Positions 34,257 to 45,300 of a stretch of DNA of 64,000 bases are shown here, piece after piece; position 1 is the first letter of the stretch; each line of letters opens with the position of its first letter. This DNA is from Scleroderma bovista (taxonomy: Eukaryota; Basidiomycota; Agaricomycetes; Boletales; Sclerodermataceae), in the NCBI GenBank assembly GCA_037178675.1, contig JAYMGJ010000473.1, forward strand, positions 214,529 through 278,528. The letters run 5' to 3'. The position numbers and the translations under genes were made by a program. Under the pieces are notes generated by a model. The model had not been told where the DNA came from. It searched no databases and saw nothing but the letters and a program-made list of their open reading frames with translations.

Positions 34257-36061
34257 GTGTTGTGTACTATTGCATGTTTTTGATATGTTTTGAAAGTCTC
34301 CGCAATTTTGAGCCTTTTCCCACGCCATCTGGTATGTTATTTGACTTCCCCTGCTCAATCCCCTTGTGCTATTGCCTTATGTATACTGTAGTGAGCAAGC
34401 AGTAGTAATCCACACCCCCCTAGGTAGTCAGCAAATGTATACACAGCCAGACTACTGATGCAACCCCGATTGTGAGACATATGCGGTTTCCTCTCTTGGC
34501 CATATCTGGAGTGGTTGCCTCCTTAGTGGATATCATTGGTCTTCGGGTCTAGTATAGTAGTACCTATTTAGATATTTTTGAGTTGCAAGTATCCATGTTA
34601 AACACATTCGAGACTGATAAACCATGTGGGGAATAAAATGACACAACTATGCAGAAAGTCGATCCTCAGTGGTCTGATCTGCAATTTCCATGACACTGTG
34701 TGGGTATGACATGGTTGGCACATGGCCCTATTTGTTTGGTACATGTTTACTGCAGCTGTGGTGACCTGTGGGATTATACCCGCGGCCATATTTGTCCATA
34801 CAATCCTTCCTGTGGCTAGAACTTGTTGCATTAACTGCACAAATCATAATTTACACAGTTGTACCTGCCCATGCAATGTGTTGTATGGCCTAAGTCATTA
34901 GGGGCATGTGCACTGCGGCTGTGCTAGGCCGCAGTAATTTTCCCGTGGCCTTATGTGTCCATACAATCCCTCCTGCAGCTAGGACTGGGATCTCAGTGCA
35001 TTAACTGCGCAAATCATATTTACTCAGTTGTACATGTCCAGGACATGGTGTGTGTGGCCTTATTTGTTAGGTACATGTACATCGCAGCTGTGCTACACCG
35101 CGGTAATTTTCCTGCGGCCTTATTTGTCCATACAATCCTTCCTGCAGCTAGGACTGGGATCTCAGTGCATTAACTGTGCAAATCATATTTACTCAGTTGT
35201 ACATGTCCAGGACATGGTGTGTATGGCCTTATTTGTTAGGTACATGTACACCGCAACTGTGCTACACCGCGGTAATTTTCCCGCGGCCTTATTTGTCCAT
35301 ACAATCCTTCCTGTGGCTAGGACTGGGATCTCAGTGCATTAACTGCGCAAATCATATTTACTCAGTTGTACATGTCCAGGACATGGTTTGTATGGCCTTA
35401 TTTGTTAGGGGCATGTCCACTGCAGCTCTAGGTTGAAGTAATTTGCCTGCATCAACCCACATTAGTCAACCCGAGGTAGTAAACCCGCGGTAGTCAACCC
35501 GAGTTAGTTAACCACGGTAGTTACCCCGCGGTAGTTAACCCACAGTAGTTAACCCATGGTAGTCAACCCGAGTTAGTTAACCCGCAGTAGTCAACCTGAG
35601 TTAGTCAACCCATGGTAGTTAACCCATGGTAGTCAACCCAAGTTAGTTAACCTGTGGTAGTCAATCCGCGGTAGTCAATTCGCAGTAGTCAATCCATGGT
35701 AGTCAACCCGCGGTAGTCAAACCCTGGCAGTGAACCTGCAGTCCTATTTGTAGTTCCACCTTATTGCCCAGTGGCTCAGCCCTGCTATATTCATTGGTAC
35801 AATGTTTCCTAGCCCACCCATTACCTTCCATTACAGCAAATCTCGGCCTGCACATATGACATGGTGATTACACCTTTATCCACTCCCCTGAAACAGCACC
35901 ATAGCCCACCCATATCACAAGGTGATAATATCCAACTTGGGCCCAACCCATGTTACATGGTGACAGTCCATCCTTGGGCTACCGTCCGCTGGCCCGTGAC
36001 ACTCAGCCAATTTTCACCTTCGGGTGGCCGTGTTAGATGGCCTAAGTAGGTGCATGGGGTC

Positions 36062-37407
36062 TTTAGGCCCGGGTCATTGATCTTGACGCGGGAGGGGGCG
36101 TTAGTGTTCCCTTCATCGAAAACAACGTCTCGAGATTCGAGAATGCGGCCGCTTGGGTGGTGCACGCAAACATAGGCCTTCCGGTTCTCTGCGAAGCCCA
36201 AGAAGACACATTCGACGGATTTAGCGTCGAGCTTCTGCCGTTTCTCGTCAGGTATGTGGACGTGTGCCTTGCATCCAAATATTCTCAAGTGCGCGACTGA
36301 CGGCCTGTTTCCAGTGAACGCTTCGTGCGGTGTCAATCCGTCGGCGATCACGCGGGTAGGGACACAATTTAAGACGTGGGTAGCGTAGAGAATGGCGTCC
36401 GCCCAGTAGGCGTTGGGCAAACCAGCGTCGCTCAGCATTGCATGCGCCATTTCGACCAATGTGTGGTTCATCCACTCAGAGACTCCATTCTCCTGCGGTG
36501 TGTACGCGTTTGTCATCTCGTGATGAATGCCTTTTGACTTAAAATAGTCTTGTAGGGCAGTTGACCTGTACTCTCCACCTCCGTCACTGCGAAAATAATT
36601 CGCACGTTCGCCCGTCTCTGCCTCTGCTCGCTCGAGGTATTCTCTGGTAAGCTTAGGCACTTCGTTTTTTAACTTTATTAACTTGATGACGAGGCGATGC
36701 GAATGGCCGTCGATGAATGTAACAAAGTAGTGGTAGCCTCTCCGCGCTGTTGTTTCCATGGGTCCACAGACGTCCGAGTATGTTCTGTGTAGTACCCTTG
36801 GACTTTCGACATTGGATTCGGAAGGAATCACAGCGCAGTGCTGTTTCCCCTCAAGACAAGGTACGCATTTATCTTCGTGCGTTTCCTTCAAGTCACTGAT
36901 GACTATTCCATCGACCATTCCTTTCTTTAGCAATTTCAAAATTGATTGAACATTTACATGTCCTAGTCGACGGTGCCAGACGTCAATGTCGGCTTCCGAA
37001 GATGTCTTTCGAGATGCGAGAGCCGTAAGAGGAAGTTCAGGGTCGAGGGAGGATGAAGGACCATGGACAATGTAGGCCGTTTGGTCTTCGAGGCAGGGTG
37101 TTGCAGCTAACAGGTATAACGAGTTTCGTTTGTAGCCTTTGCCCACCACCTGATTTCCGTCTAGGATTCGACAGGAGTCGCGGCCAAAAGTGACTTCAAG
37201 GTTGAATTCGGCTAAATACGAGATGGAAAGAAGATTCCCGTCGAGGTCGGGCATGTAGTAGACATCGCATATGACGGTGGTCGCTGTGTGCCCACCATCC
37301 AATTTAAGGTTGACGCGGATGCGTCCTATACCCACCGCAGGGATAGACGTTCCGTTTCCAACGGTGGTACAAGCCGGCGATATGTCATGAACCATTTGCA
37401 CTGGCAT
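36062..37407 (-). pseudogene. copia D integrase
   Basis: This inserts element DNA. It reads the post-protease segment (YYMPDLDGNLLSISYL), the pre-integrase HHCC finger (DVWHRRLGHVNVQSI ... CVPCLEGK) and the catalytic core with TYSDVCGPM, FRSDGGGEYRS and TPQENGVSEWMN (D, D and E). GKR-rich C-terminal motifs follow (FGCKAHVHIPDEKRQKLD). It is open from 37407 to the FB-B insertion at 36062. It is out of phase with the gag-protease frame, probably through a small indel near 37385. Confidence 0.92.
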
Positions 37408-38413
37408 GACATATGGGCTGACGCGCCCGAGTCTATAATCCAGTCGCGAATGGTGGCTTTGTCCATCTGGTTTCGGGCCATGAACAGATGAAGAGGCGGA
37501 GGTGAGTCTCCGTCCACCTGTGCAACATGAGCCGCTAACTCAGTCTTTTCCTCCTTAGGCTTTTCTTTTGACTTGTCCATTCCGTCCTTCGCAGCTACAT
37601 CGCGCTTTTTCTTATAGCAGACATCTTCCGCATGGCCGTCCTTTGAGCAGTAGGTGCAGGTGCCCTTCTTCTTCTGACCCTTTTTACCAGATTTGGCTTT
37701 TCCCTTGCCCTTCGTTTGGCTCGTCGCCTTCGCACTAAGGGCTGTTTGTCCCGGCGATTTCCGTGACCTCTCTTCGATGAGAACTTGGTTTATAACCATG
37801 TCTGTCATGAGTTTGTCATCCGCGGCCATTAAAATGGTGCGGAGGGTTGAATAGGATGTCGGGAGGGATATTACCATAGCTATGGCTACGAGTGAGTCAT
37901 CAAGCGGCTGGCCAATGGTTTTTAAGACATTAGCCTTTTGCCGCATCAGATTCAATTGGGATTCCATGGCAGTGTCGTCCGAGAGTGTGCTCCGAAAAAG
38001 TTCGCTTATAAGGTACGCAATCGATTGTTTCCCGCGACCTTCATATCGCTCACTGAGCTTTTTCCAGACTTCAGCGGATGTTGTGGAATAGAGAACTCCA
38101 CTGAGGGGTTTGTCCTTCAGTGTGAGCGTTAGTTGGGTGTGAGCCTCTTTGTCCTTCGCGAGCCATTCCTCAAGTTCATCTGGCTGCGTGGCTGCATCCG
38201 GTTTCGGATCTTCTCTGCTAATGACTGACCAAAGGTGTCGGACACCCAGGACTGTTTGGACCCAAAATTTCCACATGTGAAAATTGGTTCCATCGTTGTC
38301 GAGAGAAGGAATGTCGTATAGACGACTCGAGCCAGATGTGGCCTTGTTCAACACTGTAGAAAGTGTGGTTGCAGACTTCAAAGATTTTCCAGCCGCGGAG
38401 GCTGAGGTACCGG
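37326..38413 (-). pseudogene. copia D Gag and protease start
   Basis: Copia Gag with the UBN2-like capsid region (FHMWKFWVQTVLGVRHLW ... EVWKKLSERYEG), a CCHC zinc knuckle (CTYCSKDGHAEDVC) that binds RNA, then the protease active site WIIDSGASAHMS. The frame shifts soon after. The native start codon is at 40528, 14 bases outside LTR copy B, which is inserted in the fifth codon. Removal of the LTR and one CCGG would keep the frame. Confidence 0.92.
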
Positions 38414-40514
38414 TGTGAGTCAAAGTGTGTATTTGGGTCGGAGTAATAACCCAAACACAACACCAACAAAGGACTACGAAAAAGTGCGAGTGGTGGTTTA
38501 CCTCCGCGGTGTCCAGAGAGGATGTGCTGAGGAGGGGGGAAGGGGATCTACACCAACAGGGTGATTGCAGACGATGATGCAGGATACTCCTGGGGTACAG
38601 GAGTAATAGAAGACGAAGGGGATAGGGGTCTGGACTCTTCCTAAAGCCTAGGAAGTGTCAAAGCGGGGATTGGGTAGACTGAGACTGAAACAGCGATACT
38701 ACACCTAGAGATTGGTGCAGCAAAGGGGCAGGGATGCCTCTGATGTCCAGAGGCGAGGAAGATTGACTGGTATGAAGCCTAGACTCCGCTTGAGCCTAGT
38801 ATAAAGAATAGATCTTGAATAACTTGGAAAAACTTGACAATATTGAGCCTTTAGACCTTCACTGAAGCCTACAAGACTCAAAGAGCTGAGGGGATACTGA
38901 CTGAGAGAGTCTGAGAGAGGGATAATTTCGTGCAATTGGGTCTTTTTCACTGGGCTGAGCCCAGGGGTTTAAATACATGGGGGGGCACAGCATTAAAGTA
39001 CAAAAAGAGAAGGGAGTAAGCAGAATTTGTCAAGGATTGGTAAGGGATTGGTAAGAGCTTTGTAAGGGGTTTGTAAGCGATCAGTAAGCAAGGCATAAGC
39101 AGGAATGAGTAAGCATAGGAAGCATGAATAAGCTGCTGAGTAAAGGAATGAGTAAGCTGCATGACAAGATTGATTGGTAAGGGAGTGAGTCATCAGCTGA
39201 GTAATATACCAAAAATGCGAAAGGGATAGAGTAATACTGATGACAAGAGAGCATCAGTAAGCAAGGGATGAGTCACTGCACAGCAGAAGGAGTCATTGAT
39301 GCACAGCCTAAGAAGTTTGATGGGGGGCTGTGTACCATCAGGAATTTGATGGGACAACAATGGGGAAGATCTGGGATTAATAGGGGGATTGATCCGAGAC
39401 AAAACAGCCACAAGAAGGGTACCAGGGGTCCAGAGGTCTTTTTGGGGGGTCAGCATACACTAAAGTATAGTGCATGTGTTCTAGCGCCGCTGAAGCGCAA
39501 CCATGGGCTCCCTTGACGAGCTCTCTTCTGGGAAAGAACAAGAGAGGGTTCTTCTTCCTAATAGCACTCTAAAGTGGGGGGAATAACTGTCATGGTGCTG
39601 GGGGACGTCGTCTGAAAGTAGGGAAGCGGATAGAGTATTGAATTCGACGCATCCAGGGAAGCGAGACGAACGACAGAGGAAGATGGACATGGCAAGTATC
39701 TGGGAGGAAGGGACCATAGGCTGAGGGCTCAGGGGACACAGAGACGACCAGAGAAGACTTCTCAAGCTTGACAATAGACCTAAGATGACCAAAGTACGTC
39801 CTTGACGCAGGACTGACGATGAGAACGCGCTGACCGAGAATGAGAGGGACTGAGGGAGCAGGCTGGGAAGATATGTGCCAGGCAGTGCACGGGAACTCTG
39901 GGAGAGGCTGTCCTAAGAGCAGGACATAGTGGAGATCTGCAGCAATAGCGGAGAAATGATCCAGAGAAAATACGGACTCCATAGTGAGCGATGAAGCGAA
40001 CGTCTGGATTGCGGGGGGAATATCTCCGTGGGAAATGAACGGATTTGCGTCGGAACTTGACAGGCAGATAGACCACGTTCTAGGCTCTCTGATGGTATAG
40101 TCACGTGCCTGATAGCTTCAGAAACGACGGAGCTATTCAAAATATCGGAATGCCGGCACTGGGCACCTAAAAATGACATTTGGGCGCTAAAAATCATTTC
40201 TTCTCTTTCTCCTTCGTTTCTCCATCAATTCTTCGGCTTCTTTGATCGTTCTGGTATGGGAGTTGGACTGCAGACGTGTGCATTCCTTTCTCATACCACA
40301 ATTGACGTTATTCCTTCAGTTTCTTCTGCTTCTTGGCGGTTCTCGTGCGATAGATGACTGTCTGCATTGGCATTCATCTCTCGCATCAGGATAGTCGTCT
40401 TGTGCGATAGATGGCTACGATGAGGGTCCGTCGTGCTTATCCTTCGCATCAGGATCATTCGATATAGGCGTTATCTTCCATGTTCACTGTACCAAACCTG
40501 TTTGGTGCGTGACA
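38414..40514 (-). repeat. 2101 bp solo LTR (copy B)
   Basis: Termini TGTGAGTC...GCGTGACA, 4-bp duplication CCGG (38410-38413, 40515-40518). It is nearly identical to copy A. At one site, 7020-7021 and its counterpart, A has CA and B has TG, where the ancestral base pair is most simply CG. It interrupts copia D gag. Confidence 0.93.
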
Positions 40515-40573
40515 CCGGGAGCGGACATTGTGCGGGAGTTGTAGTACTATGTCGTCTAGTGTTGTAAGAGCTC

Positions 40574-40586
40574 GGGGCTCATAACC
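40574..40586 (-). promoter_or_regulatory. copia D primer-binding site, half-tRNA iMet type
   Basis: Directly beside the 5' LTR the minus strand reads GGTTATGAGCCCC. This is complementary to the anticodon stem-loop of fungal initiator Met tRNA (GGGCUCAUAACC), not to a tRNA 3' end. It matches the half-tRNA priming known for copia of flies and similar elements. The same 13 bases occur at 62287-62299. Confidence 0.8.
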
Positions 40587-40830
40587 TTTTGTGAGGTGAA
40601 CCGGCAAAACTCGACACTAGACAAGAGTCACAAAAGACTACATAGGTCAGTATTATAGTAAATGAATGTGTAGTGTAGCCTTACCTCAGTACTTCTGTGC
40701 AAACAGAGACTGAGGTACGAAATGAAAGAAAACATCCTATAAAGAATGACCATGATTATGTAAGGAATGCTCGGTGTGTCCATACTAAGAATAAGGAAAA
40801 ATGGTACTGTAGGGACCAGGAATTTCAACA
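40587..40830 (-). repeat. copia D 5' LTR, 244 bp
   Basis: This pairs with 28919-29162. It is followed on its right by the AGAGC duplication and the rest of LTR copy D. Confidence 0.93.
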
Positions 40831-40835
40831 AGAGC

Positions 40836-41428
40836 AGGACATAGTGGAGATCTGCAGCAATAGCGGAGAAATGATCCAGAGAAAATATGGACTCCATAGT
40901 GAGCGATGAGATGAGTGTCTGGATTTCGGGGGGAATATCTCTGTGGGAAATGAACAGATTTACGTCGGAACTTGACAGGCAGATAGACACGCTCTAGGCT
41001 CTCTGACGGTATAGTCACGTGCCTGATAGCTTCAGAAACAGTGGAGCTATTCAAAATATCGGAATGCCAGCACTGGGCGCCTAAAAATGACATTTGGGCG
41101 CTAAAATCATTTCTTCTCTTCTTTCCTTTGTTTCTCCTTCAATTCTTCAGCTTCTTCGCTCGTTCTGGTATGGGAGTTGGACTGCAATAGTGTGCATTCC
41201 TTCCTCATACCATAATGGTCGTTATTCCTTCAGTTTCTTCTGCTTCTTGGCGGTTCTTGTGCGAGTGATGACTGTCAGCGTTGGCAATCACCTCTTGCAT
41301 CAGGATAGTCTTCCTGTGTGATAGATGGCTATGATGAGGGTCCATTGTGCTTATCCTTCGCATAAGGATCATTCAATATAGACATTATCTTCCATGTTCA
41401 CTGTACCAAACCTGTTTGGTGCATGACA
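40836..41428 (-). repeat. 2.1 kb LTR family, copy D, right part
   Basis: This continues copy D after copia D and ends GTGCATGACA. The right flank is CCGG, as at copies A and B. Confidence 0.9.
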
Positions 41429-43754
41429 CCGGTGCCCCATGTGTTTGGAGTACCAAAAGCACGTCTCGCTGGACATCATCCTGGAGATGTCGTCCATCAT
41501 GGGCGCACGCGAAGACTGCCTACGGTGTCTCGTGTGCATCTTTGGGTGGAGTGCCCGCATGTCCGGCCTCGAGGACGACCTTGCGTCGATGTGTCATGAA
41601 CGCGACTATTGGCGCAGGCGTGCTGAAGAGGCAGAGAAGGCCTCCACCTTCTCGCAGCAGCAGACCTCCGCTGCATTCGAGCAGGCTCGCCTGCTCTCAA
41701 TGTACATCCCCTCAGCCTGTCCAGAGGATCCTTCTGGGGCAGGCCCATCCGTTCGACCCTTGGAGGAACGTCTCGTTTCTCCAGGGGGAGGGAGCGGGGT
41801 AACACCCACATCATACTCTGGAGAACAACGCTGTTCTCGATCGTGATCCCCAGGTCGCACCTGCTTCCGTCCCAACTCGCCGGGCACCATCTTTGGCACT
41901 ATGGATATTGATGTCGCTGAGCTGTCCAGGTCCTTGTTGGCAGGACGGCTCGAAAACCCTGAGGAAACAATGTTTCCTCTACTTGGCTGGGGAGAAACCC
42001 CCAACTGAGTAAACGTGCTGCTGGACGGCACTAAATATCTGCACATACAGTTTAACGACTGTCTGTACCAATTCGAGGACCCTCACAGGGAGAACGTCCT
42101 CAGAAATATTCGCCATGGCATCACACCCCCAACCACCGGTGCCATCTGGCCAGGAGCAGTGCGCCTGCTCAACACAACTGCTGAACTCGACAAGTTCTAT
42201 GCCCGAGTAGTGAAGGAGTTGGAGGAGAGTGACTCGCCCAACACCAAGTTTGGGCAAAAATTTATAGCTTGGCTCAATCGATACATGGCGGATACAGACT
42301 GTCGTATGAGGGCCAAGCCCCTCAAAAATAGCATGATGAGTCATGCGTTCAAGCACTGGCACCCCCCCACGTGGGCTTCAGCTCGTGGAAAGAGCAAGCA
42401 CGAGGGATACAAGCAGGCGAAACAGGCTGAATGAGGAAACGGCTGTACAGAAGGAGAACAACCCTCGGAGGCCACATCCCACCCTCCTCCTTCCGCCCCC
42501 AAGGCAGTGCAACCCCCCCCGCCTTGTCATCGCTACCGTCCGCCCCTGAGGTGGCACAACCACCCGCTGCTGCATCACTACTATCCCCAGCCCCTGAGGC
42601 GGCATGACCCGCCGCCTCATCATTCCCTCCTGCTCCTGAGGTGGCACGAACCCCTGCTGCCTCATCATCATCAGTGCTGGCCCCTGCCAGAGTGCGCACT
42701 CACTCATTTGGAGTGATGTCCTCCAGCCGGCAATCTCTGCCAACAACTGTACCTCCGTTGATCCTAACGCAGAGGAATCGCACCACCCACCGGCATGACG
42801 GACTGCCAAAGGGAGCTCCCGGCTGGGGAGACGAGATCACCGAATGGCGCGACTTCATCCACCGTCTGAGTCGCGCCGGCTGCACAAAGAAATTTGCTGG
42901 GGTTCATAAAAAGACTGACCCCAAGCACTAAGAGTCCCCAACTGATCAGAGGCTCAGAGGATTCATCCTCAAGGGGTACTTCACCCCTCGTTTCCAGTAT
43001 GCTTCCAACCATAATGGTTGGTGCTGCAGCTTTGCACAGCTGTTTGTGGTCCTGGGACGGTACAGAGCTATCATCGAGCGAGAGGGGTGGATAATCGTGC
43101 CAGGTCGCACATCCCCTTGGTCTGAATCGACCAATAAAGCGCCGTCCCCATTCGCGATCACTGGGCACCTCGCCCAGAATGGCTTTAGCTTCCAAGAAGC
43201 TGATGACTTGCATGAGTGGGCGGTAGCGGCGCTGCAGGACGATGCAGCTGGACGAGAGCTCAACGTCGAAATAAGCTCGGAGCTCGCAGTTGCAGAGACT
43301 GCCCTGGAGGGACTCGAGCGGTCCCTCAAATATTACAAAGACAGGGTGGAACAAGCGGAGAGGCCAACCGACTTTCGAGACATAGAGTCTCATCCTGGTG
43401 ACACCCTCTCCCTCCTGGGGATCGACGTAGTGGCGGGGTACCTGGCCCCCAAAGCAAAAAGAAGTGTCGCAGTTGGCGCAAGACGCTGCCCTCCAATGAA
43501 GAGGAGGAATACAACAGCTTTGGCAAGGACTCCTGGGGTGACGATGACCCTGGTCCACCGTGGAACCCTCCAGGGGACCAGATGGACATCGACCAATCTG
43601 GTCCATTGCAGATGTAGGGCTGACCTGGGGAGCAACTGGTCATCCTGAGAGGCGCAACCCTCTCACTAGAACAAAGAGCCGCCCTGACGCGACGACACAA
43701 CCGCCAACCGGTCGTGTTACCATCATCAGAGAGGCACAACCCTCTCGAAAAAAG
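41429..43754 (+). pseudogene. degenerate gag-like gene of an LTR element
   Basis: Several plus-strand frames, separated by stops and shifts, read as one old protein. These are 41439-41846 (GLEDDLASMCHERDYWRRRAEEAEKAS, coiled-coil-like), 42015-42434 (VLRNIRHGITPP ... KFIAWLNRYMAD), 42641-42931 (WGDEITEWRDFIHRLSRAG) and 43046-43648 (YRAIIEREGWIIVPG ... LERSLKYYKDRVEQAE). This layout recurs in Agaricomycete LTR elements lacking pol, and I treat it as the gag-like gene of the element whose LTR is at 43966. No RT or integrase was found. The 5' part is cut by LTR copy D. Confidence 0.6.
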
Positions 43755-43956
43755 GTGTTGTGACCCTTAACCGGTCACTTTCTTATTTGTTTCCCTTTTG
43801 CTTTTCTCTTCTGTTTCCTTGTCGCCTCGGGCCCCTGTCTGTCAGACATACATTTTATTAGTTGTTCGTTCCTATTATAATATACATGACTTTCATTTAC
43901 TACTGTGCGAGGTATCTCGCGTGCTCCATTACAAGAGTCCTCGGACGGACTCTCTA

Positions 43957-43965
43957 AGGGGAGGG
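43957..43965 (+). promoter_or_regulatory. polypurine tract before the 232 bp LTR
   Basis: The purine-rich AAGGGGAGGG run immediately precedes the LTR start TGTAAAGGG. It marks this LTR as the 3' LTR of the plus-strand element to its left. Confidence 0.7.
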
Positions 43966-44197
43966 TGTAAAGGGAGTAATCTCCCTTTACTGTTGACCAC
44001 TAGGTGGTCTGTCTCAATATAGTAGCGCTTCTGCTTATATAAGCAGAAGCGCCCATATATATAGCACTGGCGCTCATTACATAAGCCAATTATCTTTTAA
44101 CTACTCTACTACTGTACCATCACCTACCCTCAATACAACACAGGTTGTGTTCATTGAGGGTGTGACTATCAGTCATCAGAGCCAGCAACCACTTACA
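43966..44197 (+). repeat. 232 bp LTR with palindromic TATA
   Basis: Termini TGTAAAGGG...CTTACA. It carries a perfect 28 bp palindrome at 44025-44052 with TTATATAA at its centre, plus a shorter hairpin in the first 25 bases. Its inverted partner is at 465-696. It interrupts a minus-strand frame on its right. Confidence 0.9.
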
Positions 44198-44853
44198 CAT
44201 CTAGAATCCATACACCACTGCCCTCATTGCTTCGACCAGCACCAACTTCAACCACCTCATCTTCCGAACTGTTTACATCAACAACCTCAGCATCCGACTC
44301 ATTAAATTGGGCACATTTGGATTGTTGACGATTGGTTTTGGAGGACTGCTTGGTGTGCCTTTCATCTTCATCCTCTGTTGATTCTGACTCAGTACTCGAG
44401 GCAGCACACTTTTTCCCCTTTGCCTTTGCACTGGATTGTGCCTTTGGCTTTGGAGGTCGGGAGCACGGGGCATTGAGGCTGGGTTTTGACAATGTGGCAA
44501 GCTTTTCTGTTGGGCGACGGCTATGCTGAGACCTTCGAGCACCCATGTGTAGGGACAGTGGTAGTAGAAAACTCACCTACCATGCAATAATATAGTTCTG
44601 ATGTCATGTTTACCATGCTGCACAGAATTTCTCCATAAGTCTACAGTCTTCTACAGTCTTGAGGCGGTTGCCAACCGGTCTTACTAAAAACTAGTTGTAA
44701 CTGGTCTTACCTGACATGGCTGATCACCAAAGACCGGTTGGCATAGGTTTGGTTGCGGTCCGAGTGTTTTGGTATATTTACAAAGACCGGTCTTGGTCCA
44801 GTTGCACCCAAAATGGGCCAAAAGACCAGACCAGACCAGACCTTTAAACACTA
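44198..44853 (-). pseudogene. hAT-type element end with transposase N-terminus
   Basis: The right boundary reads ...AGACCTTTAAACACTA at 44853, the same terminus as the hAT-type MITEs at 49905 and 54651. Reading inward on the minus strand, a start at 44576 (or the Met at 44543, MGARRSQHSRR) opens a basic then acidic low-complexity region (STESESTEDEDE, SDAEVVDVNSSEDEVVEVG). This is typical of hAT transposase N-termini. The frame ends where the LTR was inserted at 44197. The catalytic domain is not attached. Confidence 0.5.
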
Positions 44854-44955
44854 CACACAGTTGATGATGCTGTCAGACATTGTTCAAGTACCTAATGTTA
44901 GTGGGTGACTAACCTGATGTACCATGCAAGTGCTGACATGATATCAGTCCCACAC

Positions 44956-45300
44956 TGGTCTTGAAATGGAAATAATGTTTGCAAGTATTCTAGAAGATTT
45001 TGGATTAGCAGAAAAGGTTTTACTCAATTCAAATTTACCTGCTAATTGGATGCCTGAGAGTACTGCTAGATATTGGGCATGGTGTGCAACAATGCATTGA
45101 ATAACAATGTCATGATCCAAGAGCTCTGTACACTCAAACCTAAGTTTGCTGACTCCCCAAGCCATACCTGCTGTTTTGTTCATATCATGAGCCTCATTGC
45201 CAAGTCACTGATCTGCAAATTTGATAGAAAAAATGCAACCATCAAAGAAGACACTGAGCTGGCTAGATTGACAAAGGAGTTGGCTTAGGAAGAAAGCATG
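44956..45300 (+). pseudogene. hAT transposase fragment (catalytic-domain start)
   Basis: The plus strand reads EIMFASILEDFGLAEK. Skipping a likely 53 bp intron (45017-45069, ending CTGCTAG), it continues ILGMVCNNALNNNVMIQEL, then SHTCCFVHIMSLIAKSLI and LARLTKELA. This matches the hAT arrangement DNASNND ... RCFAHILNLVAK. The catalytic Asp position is Asn (VCNNA), and CpGs are lost. Stops follow after 45288. It lies in opposite orientation to the hAT end on its left, so it belongs to a different copy. Confidence 0.65.

Larger units (their letters stand above)
32095..36061. mobile_element. foldback DNA element FB-B
   Basis: This is inserted in copia D with an 8-bp duplication TTTAGGCC (32087-32094, 36062-36069). 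Removing it restores the copia frame (NDPGLNIEGT). The left arm 32095-33968 and right arm 34257-36061 are long inverted copies separated by a 288 bp loop. Arms start with a CACCTACTT and ACACGGCCACCCGAAGGTG region, then a 14-bp minisatellite, then repeats of about 165 bp. No transposase is present. Mirror-image short open frames in the arms are shadows. Confidence 0.9.
28919..40830 (-). mobile_element. copia D: Ty1/copia element with nested inserts
   Basis: This lies between AGAGC duplications (28914-28918, 40831-40835) inside LTR copy D. Two 244 bp LTRs differ at three sites, all C/T changes at CpG. On the minus strand the order is 5' LTR, primer site, gag, protease, integrase, RT, RNase H, 3' LTR. 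It is interrupted by LTR copy B in the fifth gag codon and by FB-B between integrase and RT, and has a 724 bp tandem duplication in the RT. Without the inserts and duplication the element would be about 5.1 kb. Confidence 0.95.

Noticed and set aside
37326..37407. Programmed frameshift between copia D gag-protease and integrase
   Set aside because: The overlap is 82 bases, but copia elements are normally one frame, the protease itself is split, and no slippery site was recognised. A small indel is more likely.
5594..40514. Segmental duplication to explain the near-identical copies A and B
   Set aside because: Similarity stops exactly at the TG and CA termini, and the flanks are unrelated apart from CCGG, so independent insertions fit better.
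23318..41428. LTR copies C and D as the two LTRs of one element
   Set aside because: The flanks GCGG and CCGG nearly match, but no primer site or polypurine tract lies at either inner end, and the internal 2.2 kb has no gag or pol. Kept only as a hypothesis.
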